Positions 1-8,869 of a stretch of 64,000 bases of DNA are shown in pieces (position 1 is the stretch's first letter; each line of letters opens with the position of its first letter). The notes below the pieces were generated by a model. The model was not told where the DNA came from, searched no databases, and saw only the letters and a program-made list of their open reading frames with translations. The stretch is from Agromyces sp. G08B096 (GTDB taxonomy: Bacteria; Actinomycetota; Actinomycetes; Actinomycetales; Microbacteriaceae), in assembly GCF_040267705.1 (NCBI RefSeq), contig NZ_CP158374.1, positions 434,001-498,000 on the forward strand. Direction: 5' to 3'. The position numbers and the translations under genes are program-made.

Positions 1-109
1 GGCAGCGCTGAACCGGTTCGACACCGACATCGACGTCGTCGAGCCCGAGGAGCTGCGAGCGGCGTTCCGCACGCTCGCCGAACGGAACGCCGCCACCGCG
101 GGCCGGTAG
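1..109 (+). CDS. WYL-domain regulator, C-terminal fragment
   Basis: Only the last 35 residues lie in the window. They are read in the frame starting at base 2 and end at TAG 107-109. The peptide runs from AALNRFDTDIDVVEPEELRA to the C-terminus. A hydrophilic segment followed by V-x-EPEELR-x-x-F-x-x-LAER is the usual ending of YafY-type HTH/WYL regulators, where it forms the final helix after the WYL domain. The gene faces hutI convergently with a 32-base gap, so it is not part of the hut operon. The family assignment rests on this short tail alone; it could be another protein with a similar helical end. Confidence 0.45.
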   Translation, partial: AALNRFDTDIDVVEPEELRAAFRTLAERNAATAGR

Positions 110-141
110 GCGGAGGCGCGAAGCCGGGGTCGGCCGGCGCG

Positions 142-1443
142 TCAGACCGGGTCGCCGGCGAGGACCGGGTCGCCGACCAGCACGCCCTCGCGCCACACCC
201 GACGCACCAGCGGCACGCCGGGCCGGTAGGCGAGGTGCACGTGGCCCGGCGCGGCGAGCTCGACGAGGTCGGCGCGCATCCCGGGCCGCAGGGCCCCGAC
301 GTCCTCGCGGCGGAGCGCCCGCGCGCCGCCAGCGGTCGCCGCCCACACCGCCTCGGCGGGTGTCATCCGCATGTCGCGCACCGCGACCGCGATGCAGAAC
401 GGCATCGAACTGGTGAAGCTCGAGCCCGGGTTGCAGTCGCTCGCGATCGCCACCGTGACACCCGCGTCGATGAGCCGGCGCGCGTCGGGGTACGGCTGCC
501 TGGTCGAGAACTCGACGCCGGGCAGCAGGGTCGCCACCGTGTCGGAGCCGGCGAGCAGCGCGACGTCCGCGTCGTCGAGGAAGGTGCAGTGGTCGACGGA
601 TGCCGCACCGAGTTCGACGGCGAGCGCGACGCCCTCGCCCGGGCCGAGCTGGTTGCCGTGCACGCGCACCCCGAGCCCCGCCTGCCGCCCGGCCTCGAGG
701 ACCCGCCGCGACTGCGCGGGCGTGAACGCCCCGCGTTCGCAGAAGGCATCGACCCAGCGCGAGGACGGCGCGCACGCGTCGAGCATCTCGCCGACGACGA
801 GGTCCACGTAAGCGTCGGCGCCCGGGCCGTCGGGCTCGCGGAACTCGGCCGGCACGACGTGCGCACCGAGGAAGGTGACCTCCTCGGTCACCTCGGCCGC
901 GAGGCGCACGAGCCGCGCCTCCGTCGCGACATCCAGCCCGTACCCCGATTTCACCTCGAACGTCGTGGTGCCCTGCGCGTGCAGCTCGGCCACGAATCCC
1001 GCGAGCCGAGCGCGCAGGACGTCGTCGCTCGCGGCGCGCGTGGCCGCGACCGTGGAACGGATGCCTCCGGCCTCGTACGGCCGCCCGGCCATGCGCGCGG
1101 CGAACTCGTCGGCGCGGTCGCCGCCGAACACCAGATGGGTGTGGCTGTCGACGAAGCCGGGCAGGACGGCCCGCCCACCCGCGTCGACGACCTCGACCGA
1201 GGCATCCCGGCTCGCCCGGTGCTCCTCCCCGTCCCGCCGGTCCGCAGCGTCGACCGCGCCCGGCAACTGCTCCGAGGCGTGGGCCGCCGGTCCGACCCAG
1301 GCCACCCGGCCGTCTTCGACGAGCACCGCCGCATCGCGGACGATGCCGAGCGGACCGCCCGCTCGGCCGGGCGCCGGATCGTTCGTCACCAGCTCGCCGA
1401 TGCCCGTCAGGAGCATCCGGCGCACCGCCCCGCCGTCGTTCAT
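142..1443 (-). CDS. hutI: Imidazolonepropionase (histidine degradation)
   Basis: Cytoplasmic metal-dependent amidohydrolase that hydrolyses 4-imidazolone-5-propanoate to N-formimidoyl-L-glutamate, the third step of histidine degradation. The predicted product has 433 residues. The metal-binding pair HTH is at residues 101-103 in [13 protein letters not shown]. Further on are [26 protein letters not shown] and the ASDCNPGSS segment carrying the late metal-ligand Asp, all typical of HutI. Residues 60-85 hold a charged insertion ([14 protein letters not shown]) before the HTH motif. The ATG at 1443 overlaps the TGA of hutU (ATGA, 1440-1443), so translational coupling with hutU is expected. An open frame continues upstream of this ATG inside hutU but carries no HutI similarity. 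Confidence 0.95.
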   Translation of the reverse strand: MNDGGAVRRMLLTGIGELVTNDPAPGRAGGPLGIVRDAAVLVEDGRVAWVGPAAHASEQLPGAVDAADRRDGEEHRASRDASVEVVDAGGRAVLPGFVDSHTHLVFGGDRADEFAARMAGRPYEAGGIRSTVAATRAASDDVLRARLAGFVAELHAQGTTTFEVKSGYGLDVATEARLVRLAAEVTEEVTFLGAHVVPAEFREPDGPGADAYVDLVVGEMLDACAPSSRWVDAFCERGAFTPAQSRRVLEAGRQAGLGVRVHGNQLGPGEGVALAVELGAASVDHCTFLDDADVALLAGSDTVATLLPGVEFSTRQPYPDARRLIDAGVTVAIASDCNPGSSFTSSMPFCIAVAVRDMRMTPAEAVWAATAGGARALRREDVGALRPGMRADLVELAAPGHVHLAYRPGVPLVRRVWREGVLVGDPVLAGDPV

Positions 1444-3140
1444 CGGCCGGACGGCTCCCCATCGAGCATCGGCACCCGCAGGCCGCGCTCCCGGGCCACC
1501 TCGATCGCCCGGTCGTACCCCGCGTCGACGTGGCGCATCACGCCCGTGCCGGGATCGTTCACCAGCACCCGGGCGATCTTCTCCGCGGCGAGGTCCGTGC
1601 CGTCGGCCACGACGACCTGCCCGGCGTGGATCGATCGGCCGATGCCCACGCCGCCGCCGTGGTGGATCGACACCCACGTCGCCCCCGAGGCGGTGTTCAG
1701 CATGGCGTTCAGCAGCGGCCAGTCGGCGATCGCGTCGGAGCCGTCGGCCATCGACTCGGTCTCGCGGTACGGGCTCGCGACGCTGCCCGCGTCGAGGTGG
1801 TCGCGGCCGATGACGACGGGCGCCGACAGCTCGCCGGAGGCCACCATCTCGTTGAACCGCAGCCCCGCGAGGTGACGCTCCTGGTAGCCGAGCCAGCAGA
1901 TCCGCGCCGGCAGGCCCTCGAAGTGCACCTTCTCACCCGCCTGCGTGATCCAGCGGCGCAGGTGCTCGTCGTGCGGGAACAGGTCGAGGATGGCCCGGTC
2001 GGTCGCGGCGATGTCGGCCGGGTCGCCCGACAGCGCCGCCCAGCGGAACGGCCCCTTGCCCTCGGCGAACAGCGGCCGGATGTACGCGGGCACGAAGCCC
2101 GGGAAGTCGAACGCGTGCGCATAGCCGCCGAGCTTCGCCTCCGCGCGGATCGAGTTGCCGTAGTCGAAGACCTCGGCGCCCCGCGCCTGGAAGTTCACCA
2201 TCGCCTCGACCTGCTTGGCCATCGACCGTCGCGCCAGCCGGGTGAACTCCGCCGGGTCGAGCGCCGCGAGTTCGCGCCACTCGCCGACGGCCACCCCCTC
2301 GGGCAGATAGGCGAGCGGGTCGTGCGCACTGGTCTGGTCGGTGACGATGTCGATCGGCGCCTCGCGGTCGAGCAGCTCGGTGAAGACGGTCGCGGCGTTG
2401 CCGACGACGCCGACGCTCAGCGGCTCCCGCGCCTGCTTCGCGGCGAGCACCCGCTCGAGCGCGACGTCGAGCGACGGCGCGACCTCGTCGAGGTAGCCGT
2501 GCTCGACCCGCCGACGCAGCCGAGACTCGTCGACGTCGACGATGAGCACCGCGCCGCCGTGCATGGTGACGGCGAGCGGCTGCGCGCCGCCCATGCCGCC
2601 CGCGCCGCCCGTGAGCGTCAGCGTGCCGGCCAGCGACGCGCCCGCGGGACCCTCGCCGCCCTCACGCCGGGCCGCGAGCTTGCGCGCGACCGCGCCGAAG
2701 GTCTCATAGGTGCCCTGGAGGATGCCCTGCGTGCCGATGTAGATCCACGACCCGGCCGTCATCTGGCCGTACATCGTGAGCCCCAGGTGCTCGAGGCGGC
2801 GGAACTCGGGCCACGTCGCCCAGTCGCCGACGAGATTCGAGTTCGCGATGAGCACCCGCGGCGCCCACTCGTGGGTGCGGAACACCCCGACGGGCTTGCC
2901 CGACTGCACGAGCAGCGTCTCGTCGGCCTCGAGGGACTCGAGCTCGCGGACGATGGCGTCGAACGCCTCCCAGCTGCGGGCCGCGCGGCCCGTGCCGCCG
3001 TAGACGACGAGGTCTTCGGGGCGTTCGGCGACCTCGGGGTCCAGGTTGTTCATCAGCATGCGGAGCGGCGCCTCGGTCTGCCAGCTCTTCGCGGTGAGGG
3101 CCGAGCCCCGAGCGGCGCGGACGGTGCGAGCGTGGGTCAT
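1440..3140 (-). CDS. hutU: Urocanate hydratase (urocanase)
   Basis: Converts urocanate to imidazolonepropionate using a tightly bound NAD+ as electrophile; this is step two of histidine degradation. The 566-residue product matches the normal family length of about 555. The NAD-binding glycine stretch [13 protein letters not shown] is near residues 178-190. The catalytic cysteine region [10 protein letters not shown] has Cys at about 415, and the family signature [18 protein letters not shown] follows at about 445-462. [16 protein letters not shown] lies near the end. It is the first gene of a hutU-hutI pair. A 16-base inverted repeat (3195-3210), identical to one in front of the distant hutH/IclR pair, lies about 54 bases upstream of the start and is the likely operator. 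The start is the ATG at 3140. Confidence 0.96.
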   Translation of the reverse strand: MTHARTVRAARGSALTAKSWQTEAPLRMLMNNLDPEVAERPEDLVVYGGTGRAARSWEAFDAIVRELESLEADETLLVQSGKPVGVFRTHEWAPRVLIANSNLVGDWATWPEFRRLEHLGLTMYGQMTAGSWIYIGTQGILQGTYETFGAVARKLAARREGGEGPAGASLAGTLTLTGGAGGMGGAQPLAVTMHGGAVLIVDVDESRLRRRVEHGYLDEVAPSLDVALERVLAAKQAREPLSVGVVGNAATVFTELLDREAPIDIVTDQTSAHDPLAYLPEGVAVGEWRELAALDPAEFTRLARRSMAKQVEAMVNFQARGAEVFDYGNSIRAEAKLGGYAHAFDFPGFVPAYIRPLFAEGKGPFRWAALSGDPADIAATDRAILDLFPHDEHLRRWITQAGEKVHFEGLPARICWLGYQERHLAGLRFNEMVASGELSAPVVIGRDHLDAGSVASPYRETESMADGSDAIADWPLLNAMLNTASGATWVSIHHGGGVGIGRSIHAGQVVVADGTDLAAEKIARVLVNDPGTGVMRHVDAGYDRAIEVARERGLRVPMLDGEPSGR

Positions 3141-3193
3141 GCTCCGATGCTCGTGCAGGCCGTGGCGGCGGGCAACGTCCGCCGTGGCCAGAT

Positions 3194-3212
3194 TGTCCGG
3201 AATCCCGGACGC
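3194..3212 (-). promoter_or_regulatory. Putative IclR/HutR operator upstream of hutU
   Basis: Read on the minus strand the 19 bases are GCGTCCGGGATTCCGGACA, an inverted repeat with arms GTCCGG and CCGGAC around GATT. The same 19 bases occur on the plus strand at 12150-12168 between hutH and the IclR gene. The inner 14 bases (TCCGGGATTCCGGA) have the same layout as the corynebacterial HutR motif as I recall it, TCTGwwATwCCAGA. Binding by the IclR protein encoded at 12183-12977 is inference. Confidence 0.75.
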
Positions 3213-3225
3213 ACCGCGATCGCGC

Positions 3226-4497
3226 TCACCCCTCGGCGTCGCCCCGCTCCGCCGACCCGTCGAGCGCGAACCCGTACTCCTCCCGCGGCAGGGTCACCGT
3301 CGCCACGAGACCGCCCCCGCGTCGCGCTGCGAGGTGCAGGGCGCCGCCGTGCGCCTCCGCGATCGCACGCACGATGGAGAGGCCGAGTCCGGCGCCGGCG
3401 GTTCGGCCGCGGTCCGGAACGCCGCCGCCGAGCCGCCGGAACGGCTCCACCAGTCCGGCCACGGCGTCCTCGGCCACGACCGGCCCGGAGTTCGACACCT
3501 CGAGCCGGGCGCGGCCCGTGGCATCCGTGCCGGTCGCGACCCGCACCCATCCGCCGGCGTCGAGGTTGTGCCGTATCGCGTTCTCCACGAGGTTCCGGAC
3601 GAGGTGCGCGAGCAGCACCGGGTCGCCCGCGGTCGGGGCCTCGCCGAGCTCGAGCGCGAACTCCGGCGCGGCATCCGGCGCGACGTCCCGCGAGAGCCCG
3701 GGAGCGGAGCCGGGGTCGCCACGCACGCCGCCGGCCGGCGACGTCGCGTGCTCGGCGAGGTCGGCGAGGTCGACGAAGCGCCGTTCAGCGAGTTCGCGCT
3801 CCGACCGGGCGAGCAGCAGCAGCCCGTCGATGAGCCGGTGCTGGTCGGCGTTCACGTCGAGCAGCTCGCGTGCGAGCGCGCGGACGTCGTCACTCGCTCC
3901 GGGGCGGGCGGCCGCGACCTCGACGAGGGCGCGCTCGACCGCGATTGGCGTCCGCAGCTCGTGCGACGCGTTCGCGACGAACCGACGCTGGGCGTCGAAC
4001 GCGGCGTCGAGCCGGTCGAGCATGTCGTCGAACGTGTCCGCGAGCTCGGTCACGTCGTCGCGCGGGCCGTCGAGCCGGAGCCGCTCGTGACGGCGCCCCT
4101 CCGGCGCCGCCGCGATCCGGGCCGCCGTGGCGGTGATGGCACTGAGGGGCCGGAGCATCCGCCCCGCCACGACCCAGCCTGCGGCCGCGGCGAGCGCGCC
4201 CACGACGACGACAGCGATCGAGCCCTGCGTGAGGAGCGCGCCGAGCGCCTGGTCGCGTGCGGCGCCCATGATCTGCACCGTGTACTCGTACGTGAGCCGG
4301 TCTCCCGCGGGAAGCGTCGGCGACGGCTCCCAAGGACTGCTGCAGCAGACCGACGCGTTCACCACGGCGGCGTCGTCGATGAGGCGTTGCTGCACGAGGG
4401 CCCAGGTGAGGCCGAGCATCACGAGCCCGGCCACGAGGAAGAGCGCGCCGTACACCGCGGTCAGCCGCACCCGCAGCGGCAGCCGGAACCGCCACAT
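3226..4497 (-). CDS. Two-component sensor histidine kinase
   Basis: Membrane sensor kinase of about 423 residues. Transmembrane segments are near residues 12-34 and 92-113. They flank a short external loop (about 45-90) that contains a Cys-Cys pair ([12 protein letters not shown]) and could be the sensing part. A HAMP-like region follows from about 113 to 167. The dimerisation/phosphoacceptor helix has [14 protein letters not shown] with His at about 179. The ATPase domain shows the N box [10 protein letters not shown] and G box [11 protein letters not shown]. The start ATG at 4497 lies inside the response-regulator gene, giving a 37-base overlap and tight coupling. The signal is unknown. The divergent lipoprotein and ABC pump genes at 5259-8798 are plausible targets. 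Confidence 0.9.
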   Translation of the reverse strand: MWRFRLPLRVRLTAVYGALFLVAGLVMLGLTWALVQQRLIDDAAVVNASVCCSSPWEPSPTLPAGDRLTYEYTVQIMGAARDQALGALLTQGSIAVVVVGALAAAAGWVVAGRMLRPLSAITATAARIAAAPEGRRHERLRLDGPRDDVTELADTFDDMLDRLDAAFDAQRRFVANASHELRTPIAVERALVEVAAARPGASDDVRALARELLDVNADQHRLIDGLLLLARSERELAERRFVDLADLAEHATSPAGGVRGDPGSAPGLSRDVAPDAAPEFALELGEAPTAGDPVLLAHLVRNLVENAIRHNLDAGGWVRVATGTDATGRARLEVSNSGPVVAEDAVAGLVEPFRRLGGGVPDRGRTAGAGLGLSIVRAIAEAHGGALHLAARRGGGLVATVTLPREEYGFALDGSAERGDAEG

Positions 4498-5150
4498 CGG
4501 ATGCGGTACCCGACGCCCGGCTCGGTCTCGATGACCGACGCGTCGCCGAGCTTCCGGCGCAGCTTCAGCACGGTCACGCGCACCACGCCCGTGAACGGGT
4601 CGAGCTGCTCGTCCCACGCCTTCTCGATGAGCTGTTCGGCCGAGACGTAGCCTCCATCGGCAAGGAGCAACTCGACGAGCACCGCGAACTCCTTCTTCGA
4701 CAGCGGCACGTAGCGGCCGCGGAAGACCACCTCGCGGTGGTGCGGGTCGACGCGCAGGCCCGAGCGCTCGAGCACCGGCGGCGCCGCGGGGCGCGACCGG
4801 CGGCCCAGGGCGGCGACGCGCGCGCCGAGCTCCGCGAACGCGAACGGCTTCGGCAGATAGTCGTCGGCACCCATCGCGAGTCCCGCGACCCGGTCGTCGA
4901 CGCTCGCCGACGCGGTGAGCATGAGCACGCGCGGCGGCGCGTCGAGGGCGAGGATGCCCCGGCACACGTCGTCGCCGTGCACCACGGGAAGATCGCGGTC
5001 GAGCACGACGACGTCGTAGTCGTTGACGCCCACGCGCTCGAGCGCCTCGGCGCCGTCGCCCGCCACGTCGACCGCGTGCGCGACCCGGCGCAACCACTCG
5101 GCGACGGCATCGGCGAGCCGGGGCTCGTCTTCGACGACCAGAACGCGCAT
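4461..5150 (-). CDS. OmpR/PhoB-type response regulator
   Basis: A 229-residue response regulator. The receiver domain begins MRVLVVEDEP with the acidic pocket at residues 7-9. The phosphoacceptor Asp is at about 51 in VVVLDRDLP, the Thr/Ser switch is in LMLTAS, and the conserved Lys is in YLPKPFAF. The C-terminal winged helix (about 125-225) contains LSKKEFAVLVELL and VRVTVLKLRRKLGD and ends GVGYRI, the OmpR/PhoB pattern. It overlaps the downstream kinase gene by 37 bases. The gene diverges from the lipoprotein/ABC operon across 108 bases. Such pairs often control the adjacent pump, but no operator could be identified here. Confidence 0.93.
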   Translation of the reverse strand: MRVLVVEDEPRLADAVAEWLRRVAHAVDVAGDGAEALERVGVNDYDVVVLDRDLPVVHGDDVCRGILALDAPPRVLMLTASASVDDRVAGLAMGADDYLPKPFAFAELGARVAALGRRSRPAAPPVLERSGLRVDPHHREVVFRGRYVPLSKKEFAVLVELLLADGGYVSAEQLIEKAWDEQLDPFTGVVRVTVLKLRRKLGDASVIETEPGVGYRIRCGGSGCRCGCG

Positions 5151-5258
5151 CCGCCCATTGTGCCCGCGTCGCGGGTTTCACGGGCGTTAGCGTCGGCGCT
5201 CACGCCCAGGGAACCGGCGACCCGGTGGACTGACGTCCGACGACGGAAGGACTCCGAG

Positions 5259-5822
5259 ATGCAGCAGACCTCAGCCCGCGCCCGCTGGGCATCGGCCGGT
5301 GCCGGCCAGCCGGGCCGGGGCATCCTCTGCGCCGCCGTTGCGCTCGCGCTCGCCCTCGCCGGCGCCGGCTGTGCGACGACCGAGCGTGCGGAGGTCGCGT
5401 CGTTGGCCGACGGGACGCGCCCGGCGCCGGCCGCGAGCGCCGAGCCGTCGGCCGACGTCAGCGGCGACCCCGTCCGACTGGTCGAGTGCGTCGCGGAACA
5501 CGGCATCGACATGCCCATGCCGGTGGAGGAGGGCACCACGTTCACCTACACCTACCCGGAGGACGTGGCCGCGTCGGAGTTCGAGGCGGCGCTCGCCGCC
5601 TGCGACGCCTACCTGCCGGGCGGCGGCGAGCCGGCCGACACCGATCCCGAGACCATCTCGCGGTTGCGAGAGCTCGCCGAGTGCATGCGCGCAGAGGGCA
5701 TCGCCGGGTACCCCGACCCGGGCCCCGACGGGATCATCCGGATGGAGCCCGACAGCGGCATCGACGTCACGACTCCCGAGTACCAGGCGGCCCAGGAAGC
5801 GTGCGCGGGGGCGGAGCGATGA
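5259..5822 (+). CDS. Putative lipoprotein with a duplicated cysteine-containing module
   Basis: A 187-residue exported protein of unknown function. A hydrophobic signal segment (residues 22-37) ends in LALAGAGC, a permissive lipobox with Cys at about 38. The mature part appears to hold two related modules: LVECVAEHGIDMP ... AALAACDAYL, then LAECMRAEGIAGYPDPGPDG ... AAQEACAG. Each has one Cys near the start and one near the end. The start is the ATG at 5259 with GGAAGG eight bases upstream. It is the first gene of a four-gene set (lipoprotein, adaptor, ATPase, permease), and its stop overlaps the next start (ATGA). The position suggests an accessory to the pump; the function is not recognised. 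Confidence 0.8.
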   Translation: MQQTSARARWASAGAGQPGRGILCAAVALALALAGAGCATTERAEVASLADGTRPAPAASAEPSADVSGDPVRLVECVAEHGIDMPMPVEEGTTFTYTYPEDVAASEFEAALAACDAYLPGGGEPADTDPETISRLRELAECMRAEGIAGYPDPGPDGIIRMEPDSGIDVTTPEYQAAQEACAGAER

Positions 5823-6943
5823 CCGACGAGGCGCCCGACGATCGCGCCGCTCCGCGCCGCGGCATCCGGATCGCGGCCCGGGCCGGTTGGCTCGCCCTCG
5901 TCGCCGCGACGGGGGCGGGCGTCGTGCTGACCGCCGCTGCGGCCGTGGGGTTCGGGGGCGAGCCGGCGGCCGACGCGGGGGCGAGCGGCGGCCTCGCCTC
6001 GCCCGCGACGGTCGCGGTCGAGCGGCGCGACCTCGTGGCGACCACCGAGCAGGCTGCGCGCGTCGCGCGGCGCTCGGAGACGGTGGTGCGGGGTCACGGC
6101 GGCGTCGTCACCTGGCTGCCCGCGGTCGGGACCGTCGTCGAGCCGGGCGGGCAGCTCGCCCGCGTCGACGACGCGCCGGTCGTGTTGATCGGCGGTTCGC
6201 TGCCCGCCTATCGACCGCTGACGCCGGGCGCCGAAGGGGCGGATGTCGCCCAGTTCGAGGCGAACCTCGCGGCCTTCGGCTACGCCGGGTTCGAGGTCGA
6301 CGACCGGTACACCTGGTCGACGGCGGCGGCGGTCGAGCGGTGGCAGCGCGACCTCGGCGTCGAGCCGACCGGCGTCGTCGCGCCCGACCGGGTCCAGGTC
6401 GCCGACGGCCCGGTCGAGGTGATCGCACGAGCGCTCGCCGTCGGCGACCCCGCGGACGGAGTGCTTCTCACCGTCGCCGGGCGTGAGCGGGTCGTGAGCG
6501 TCGACCTCGACGAGGCCGATCGGAGGTTCGCGATCGTCGGCGCGGCGGTGTCGATCCGTCTGCCGGACGGGACGACGCTGCCCGGCCGGATCGAGGCGGC
6601 GGACAGCGTGGTCGAGCCCGCCGCGCCCGGCTCGGGGGCGGAGGCACGCACGGTGCTCCGGCTCACGATCGTGCCCGACGACGCCGCGATGCTCGCGTCG
6701 GCGCCGCCGTCGACGGCGACGGTGGCGTTCGAGGCCGAACGCGTCGAGGACGTCCTCGTCGTCCCGATCGGTGCGCTCCTGGCGCTCGCCGAGGGCGGCT
6801 ACGCCGTGGAGGTCGTCGAGACGGATGCCTCCGCCGAGCGGCCGACGAGCGTCGTCGGCGTCGAGACCGGCCTCTTCGCGGCCGGCTCCGTCGAAGTGCG
6901 TGGCGCGCTCGCCGAGGGCGACGAGGTGGTGGTGGCGGAGTGA
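5819..6943 (+). CDS. Periplasmic adaptor / peptidoglycan-binding-like subunit of a MacAB-type transporter
   Basis: About 374 residues. A single transmembrane anchor lies near residues 22-45. A lipoyl/barrel-sandwich-like stretch follows ([36 protein letters not shown]). Next comes a peptidoglycan-binding-1-like helical region ([21 protein letters not shown] ... [19 protein letters not shown], about 135-190). The beta-rich end resembles HlyD/MacA membrane-proximal domains. Actinobacterial MacB partners often carry this adaptor-plus-PG-binding layout. The ATG at 5819 overlaps the lipoprotein stop, and the stop overlaps the GTG of the ATPase gene. It probably links the permease to the cell wall. 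The substrate is unknown. Confidence 0.8.
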   Translation: MTDEAPDDRAAPRRGIRIAARAGWLALVAATGAGVVLTAAAAVGFGGEPAADAGASGGLASPATVAVERRDLVATTEQAARVARRSETVVRGHGGVVTWLPAVGTVVEPGGQLARVDDAPVVLIGGSLPAYRPLTPGAEGADVAQFEANLAAFGYAGFEVDDRYTWSTAAAVERWQRDLGVEPTGVVAPDRVQVADGPVEVIARALAVGDPADGVLLTVAGRERVVSVDLDEADRRFAIVGAAVSIRLPDGTTLPGRIEAADSVVEPAAPGSGAEARTVLRLTIVPDDAAMLASAPPSTATVAFEAERVEDVLVVPIGALLALAEGGYAVEVVETDASAERPTSVVGVETGLFAAGSVEVRGALAEGDEVVVAE

Positions 6944-7599
6944 GCGCGATGGTGGAACTCGAGGGCGTCGGTCGGCGCCACGGCTCGGTCACGGCGCTGA
7001 GGGACGCGTCGCTCGTCATCGGCGAAGGCGAGTTCGTGTCGATCGTCGGCCCGTCGGGGTCGGGCAAGTCCACCCTGCTGCAGCTGATCGGCACCCTCGA
7101 CCGGCCGAGCTGGGGCACCGTGCGGATCGGCGGCCACGATGTCGGGCGGCTCGGGGACCGGCAGCTCGCGGCGCTTCGCGCCCAGCGCATCGGGTTCGTC
7201 TTCCAGCAGTTCCACCTCGCGCCCGCGGCGACCGCGGTCGAGAACGTCGCCGACGGCCTGCTCTACGCCGGCGTCCCGCGCCCGAGGCGTCGCGCGCGCG
7301 CCGCGGAGGCGCTCGAGCGCGTCGGGCTCGGGCGCCGGTTCGGGCACCGGCCCCATCAGCTCTCCGGCGGCGAGCGGCAGCGCGTCGCGGTCGCGCGGGC
7401 CATCGTCGGCCGGCCCGATCTCCTGCTCGCCGACGAGCCCACCGGCAATCTCGACTCGGCCTCGGGCGCCGGCGTGCTGTCGTTGTTCGCGGGCCTGCAC
7501 GCATCCGGCACGACCGTGGTGATGATCACCCACGACGCCGAGATCGCCGCACGGGCGCCCCGGCGGATCGCGCTCCGCGACGGCAAGGTGCAGGCGTGA
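6940..7599 (+). CDS. ABC transporter ATP-binding protein, MacB/LolD type
   Basis: A 219-residue ATPase with every core motif: Walker [10 protein letters not shown] (about 37-45), Q-loop [10 protein letters not shown], signature [14 protein letters not shown] (about 140), Walker [12 protein letters not shown] and H-loop MITHDAE. The [12 protein letters not shown] form is typical of the MacB/LolD/FtsE group, whose members power FtsX-like permeases that work on substrates outside the membrane. A GTG at 6940 overlaps the previous TGA; an ATG three codons later is an alternative. The stop overlaps the GTG of the permease (7596). Confidence 0.94.
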   Translation: MSAMVELEGVGRRHGSVTALRDASLVIGEGEFVSIVGPSGSGKSTLLQLIGTLDRPSWGTVRIGGHDVGRLGDRQLAALRAQRIGFVFQQFHLAPAATAVENVADGLLYAGVPRPRRRARAAEALERVGLGRRFGHRPHQLSGGERQRVAVARAIVGRPDLLLADEPTGNLDSASGAGVLSLFAGLHASGTTVVMITHDAEIAARAPRRIALRDGKVQA

Positions 7600-8798
7600 G
7601 CCGCGACACCGGAGCTCCCGGACCCTCGCGCCTCGGCATCGCGGACCTCCTCCGCGTGGGCGCCGCCGGGCTCGGCGGGCGCCCGCTGCGGACGGCGCTG
7701 TCGGCGCTCGGCATCGCGATCGGGATCGCCGCCATGGTGGCGGTCGTCGGCATCGCGAGCTCGGGCCGCGTGCAGCTCGACCGGGAGCTCGACCGCCTCG
7801 GCACCGACCTCCTGCGCGTCGCGCCCGGTGCCGACCTCTTCGGCGAGGCGACCGCGCTTCCCGCCGCCGCGCCGGCGATGATCGCCCGCATCGGGCCCGT
7901 CACCGACGTGGCCGCGACCGGGTCCGTGGAGGCGAAGGTGTACCGCAGCGACCTCATCGCTCCCGAGGCATCCGGCGGCATCGCGGTGCTGACCGCCGGA
8001 CCCGAGTTGCTCCCGACCGTCGGCGCCGAGCTCGCGGCGGGAGCCTGGCTGAACGACGCGACGGCGCAGCTGCCCGCGGTCGTGCTCGGGGCGACGGCGG
8101 CGCGACAGCTCGGGGTCCACCGCGTGGGCGTGCAGGTGCTCGTCGGCGACGAGTGGTTCACCGTGACGGGCCTGCTCTCGCCCGTGCCGCTCGCCGAGGA
8201 GCTCGATCTCGCCGCGCTCGTCGGCGCCCCGGTCGCGGCGCGGCTGCTCGGGTTCGACGGGCATCCGACGACCGTGTACACCCGCTCGGACGACGCGGCG
8301 GTGGAGTCCGTGCGGGCGGTGCTCGCCGTGACGGCGAACCCGGCGGCACCGAACGAGGTGGCCGTCTCGAGGCCGTCCGACGCGCTGGCGGCGAAGGGCG
8401 CGGTCGATCAGGCGTTCACCGGCCTCCTCGTCGGGCTCAGTGCGATCGCGCTGCTCGTCGGGGGCGTGGGTGTCGCGAACACCATGGTGATCTCGGTGCT
8501 GGAACGCCGCGGCGAGATCGGCCTGCGCCGGGCGCTCGGGGCGACGCGCGGGCACATCCTGGCGCAGTTCCTCGTGGAGAGCACGCTGCTCTCGGTCGCG
8601 GGCGGTGCCGGCGGGGTGCTGCTCGGGGTCGCGGCGACGGCGCTCGCGGCCGCGGCTCGCGGCTGGCCGGTGTTCGTCCCCGTGTGGGCCTCCCTCGGGG
8701 GGCTCGTCGCCACGGCGCTGGTGGGCGCGGCGGCGGGCCTGTACCCGGCCGCGCGGGCCGCGCGGCTGTCGCCGACCGACGCGCTCGCGGCTGCCTGA
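7596..8798 (+). CDS. ABC transporter permease, MacB/FtsX type
   Basis: About 400 residues. One transmembrane helix follows a short basic N-terminus ([24 protein letters not shown]). A large extracytoplasmic MacB-type periplasmic domain follows, then three C-terminal helices holding the FtsX signature [34 protein letters not shown]. This is the canonical MacB permease fold without a fused ATPase; the ATPase is the preceding gene. The GTG start at 7596 overlaps the ATPase stop. It would form the membrane core of a mechanotransmitting exporter together with the adaptor at 5819-6943. Confidence 0.92.
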   Translation: MSRDTGAPGPSRLGIADLLRVGAAGLGGRPLRTALSALGIAIGIAAMVAVVGIASSGRVQLDRELDRLGTDLLRVAPGADLFGEATALPAAAPAMIARIGPVTDVAATGSVEAKVYRSDLIAPEASGGIAVLTAGPELLPTVGAELAAGAWLNDATAQLPAVVLGATAARQLGVHRVGVQVLVGDEWFTVTGLLSPVPLAEELDLAALVGAPVAARLLGFDGHPTTVYTRSDDAAVESVRAVLAVTANPAAPNEVAVSRPSDALAAKGAVDQAFTGLLVGLSAIALLVGGVGVANTMVISVLERRGEIGLRRALGATRGHILAQFLVESTLLSVAGGAGGVLLGVAATALAAAARGWPVFVPVWASLGGLVATALVGAAAGLYPAARAARLSPTDALAAA

Positions 8799-8828
8799 GC
8801 GGCCGGGCTCGGCGGGATGCTGCCCGGT

Positions 8829-8869
8829 CTCAGCCGAGCGCGACGAAGCGCGACCTCAGCCGAGCGCGA
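8829..8869. repeat. Direct repeat of a gene 3' end
   Basis: CTCAGCCGAGCGCGA occurs at 8829-8843 and again at 8855-8869. The second copy contains the stop codon and the last codons of the M23 peptidase gene; the first lies in the 57-base convergent gap. The copies are 26 bases apart, so they are not in the same frame. Confidence 0.8.

Noticed and set aside
235..1875. Long open frame antisense to hutI and hutU
   Set aside because: Typical high-G+C shadow: no domain pattern, Arg/Pro/Asp-rich composition, while the opposite strand encodes complete, motif-rich enzymes.
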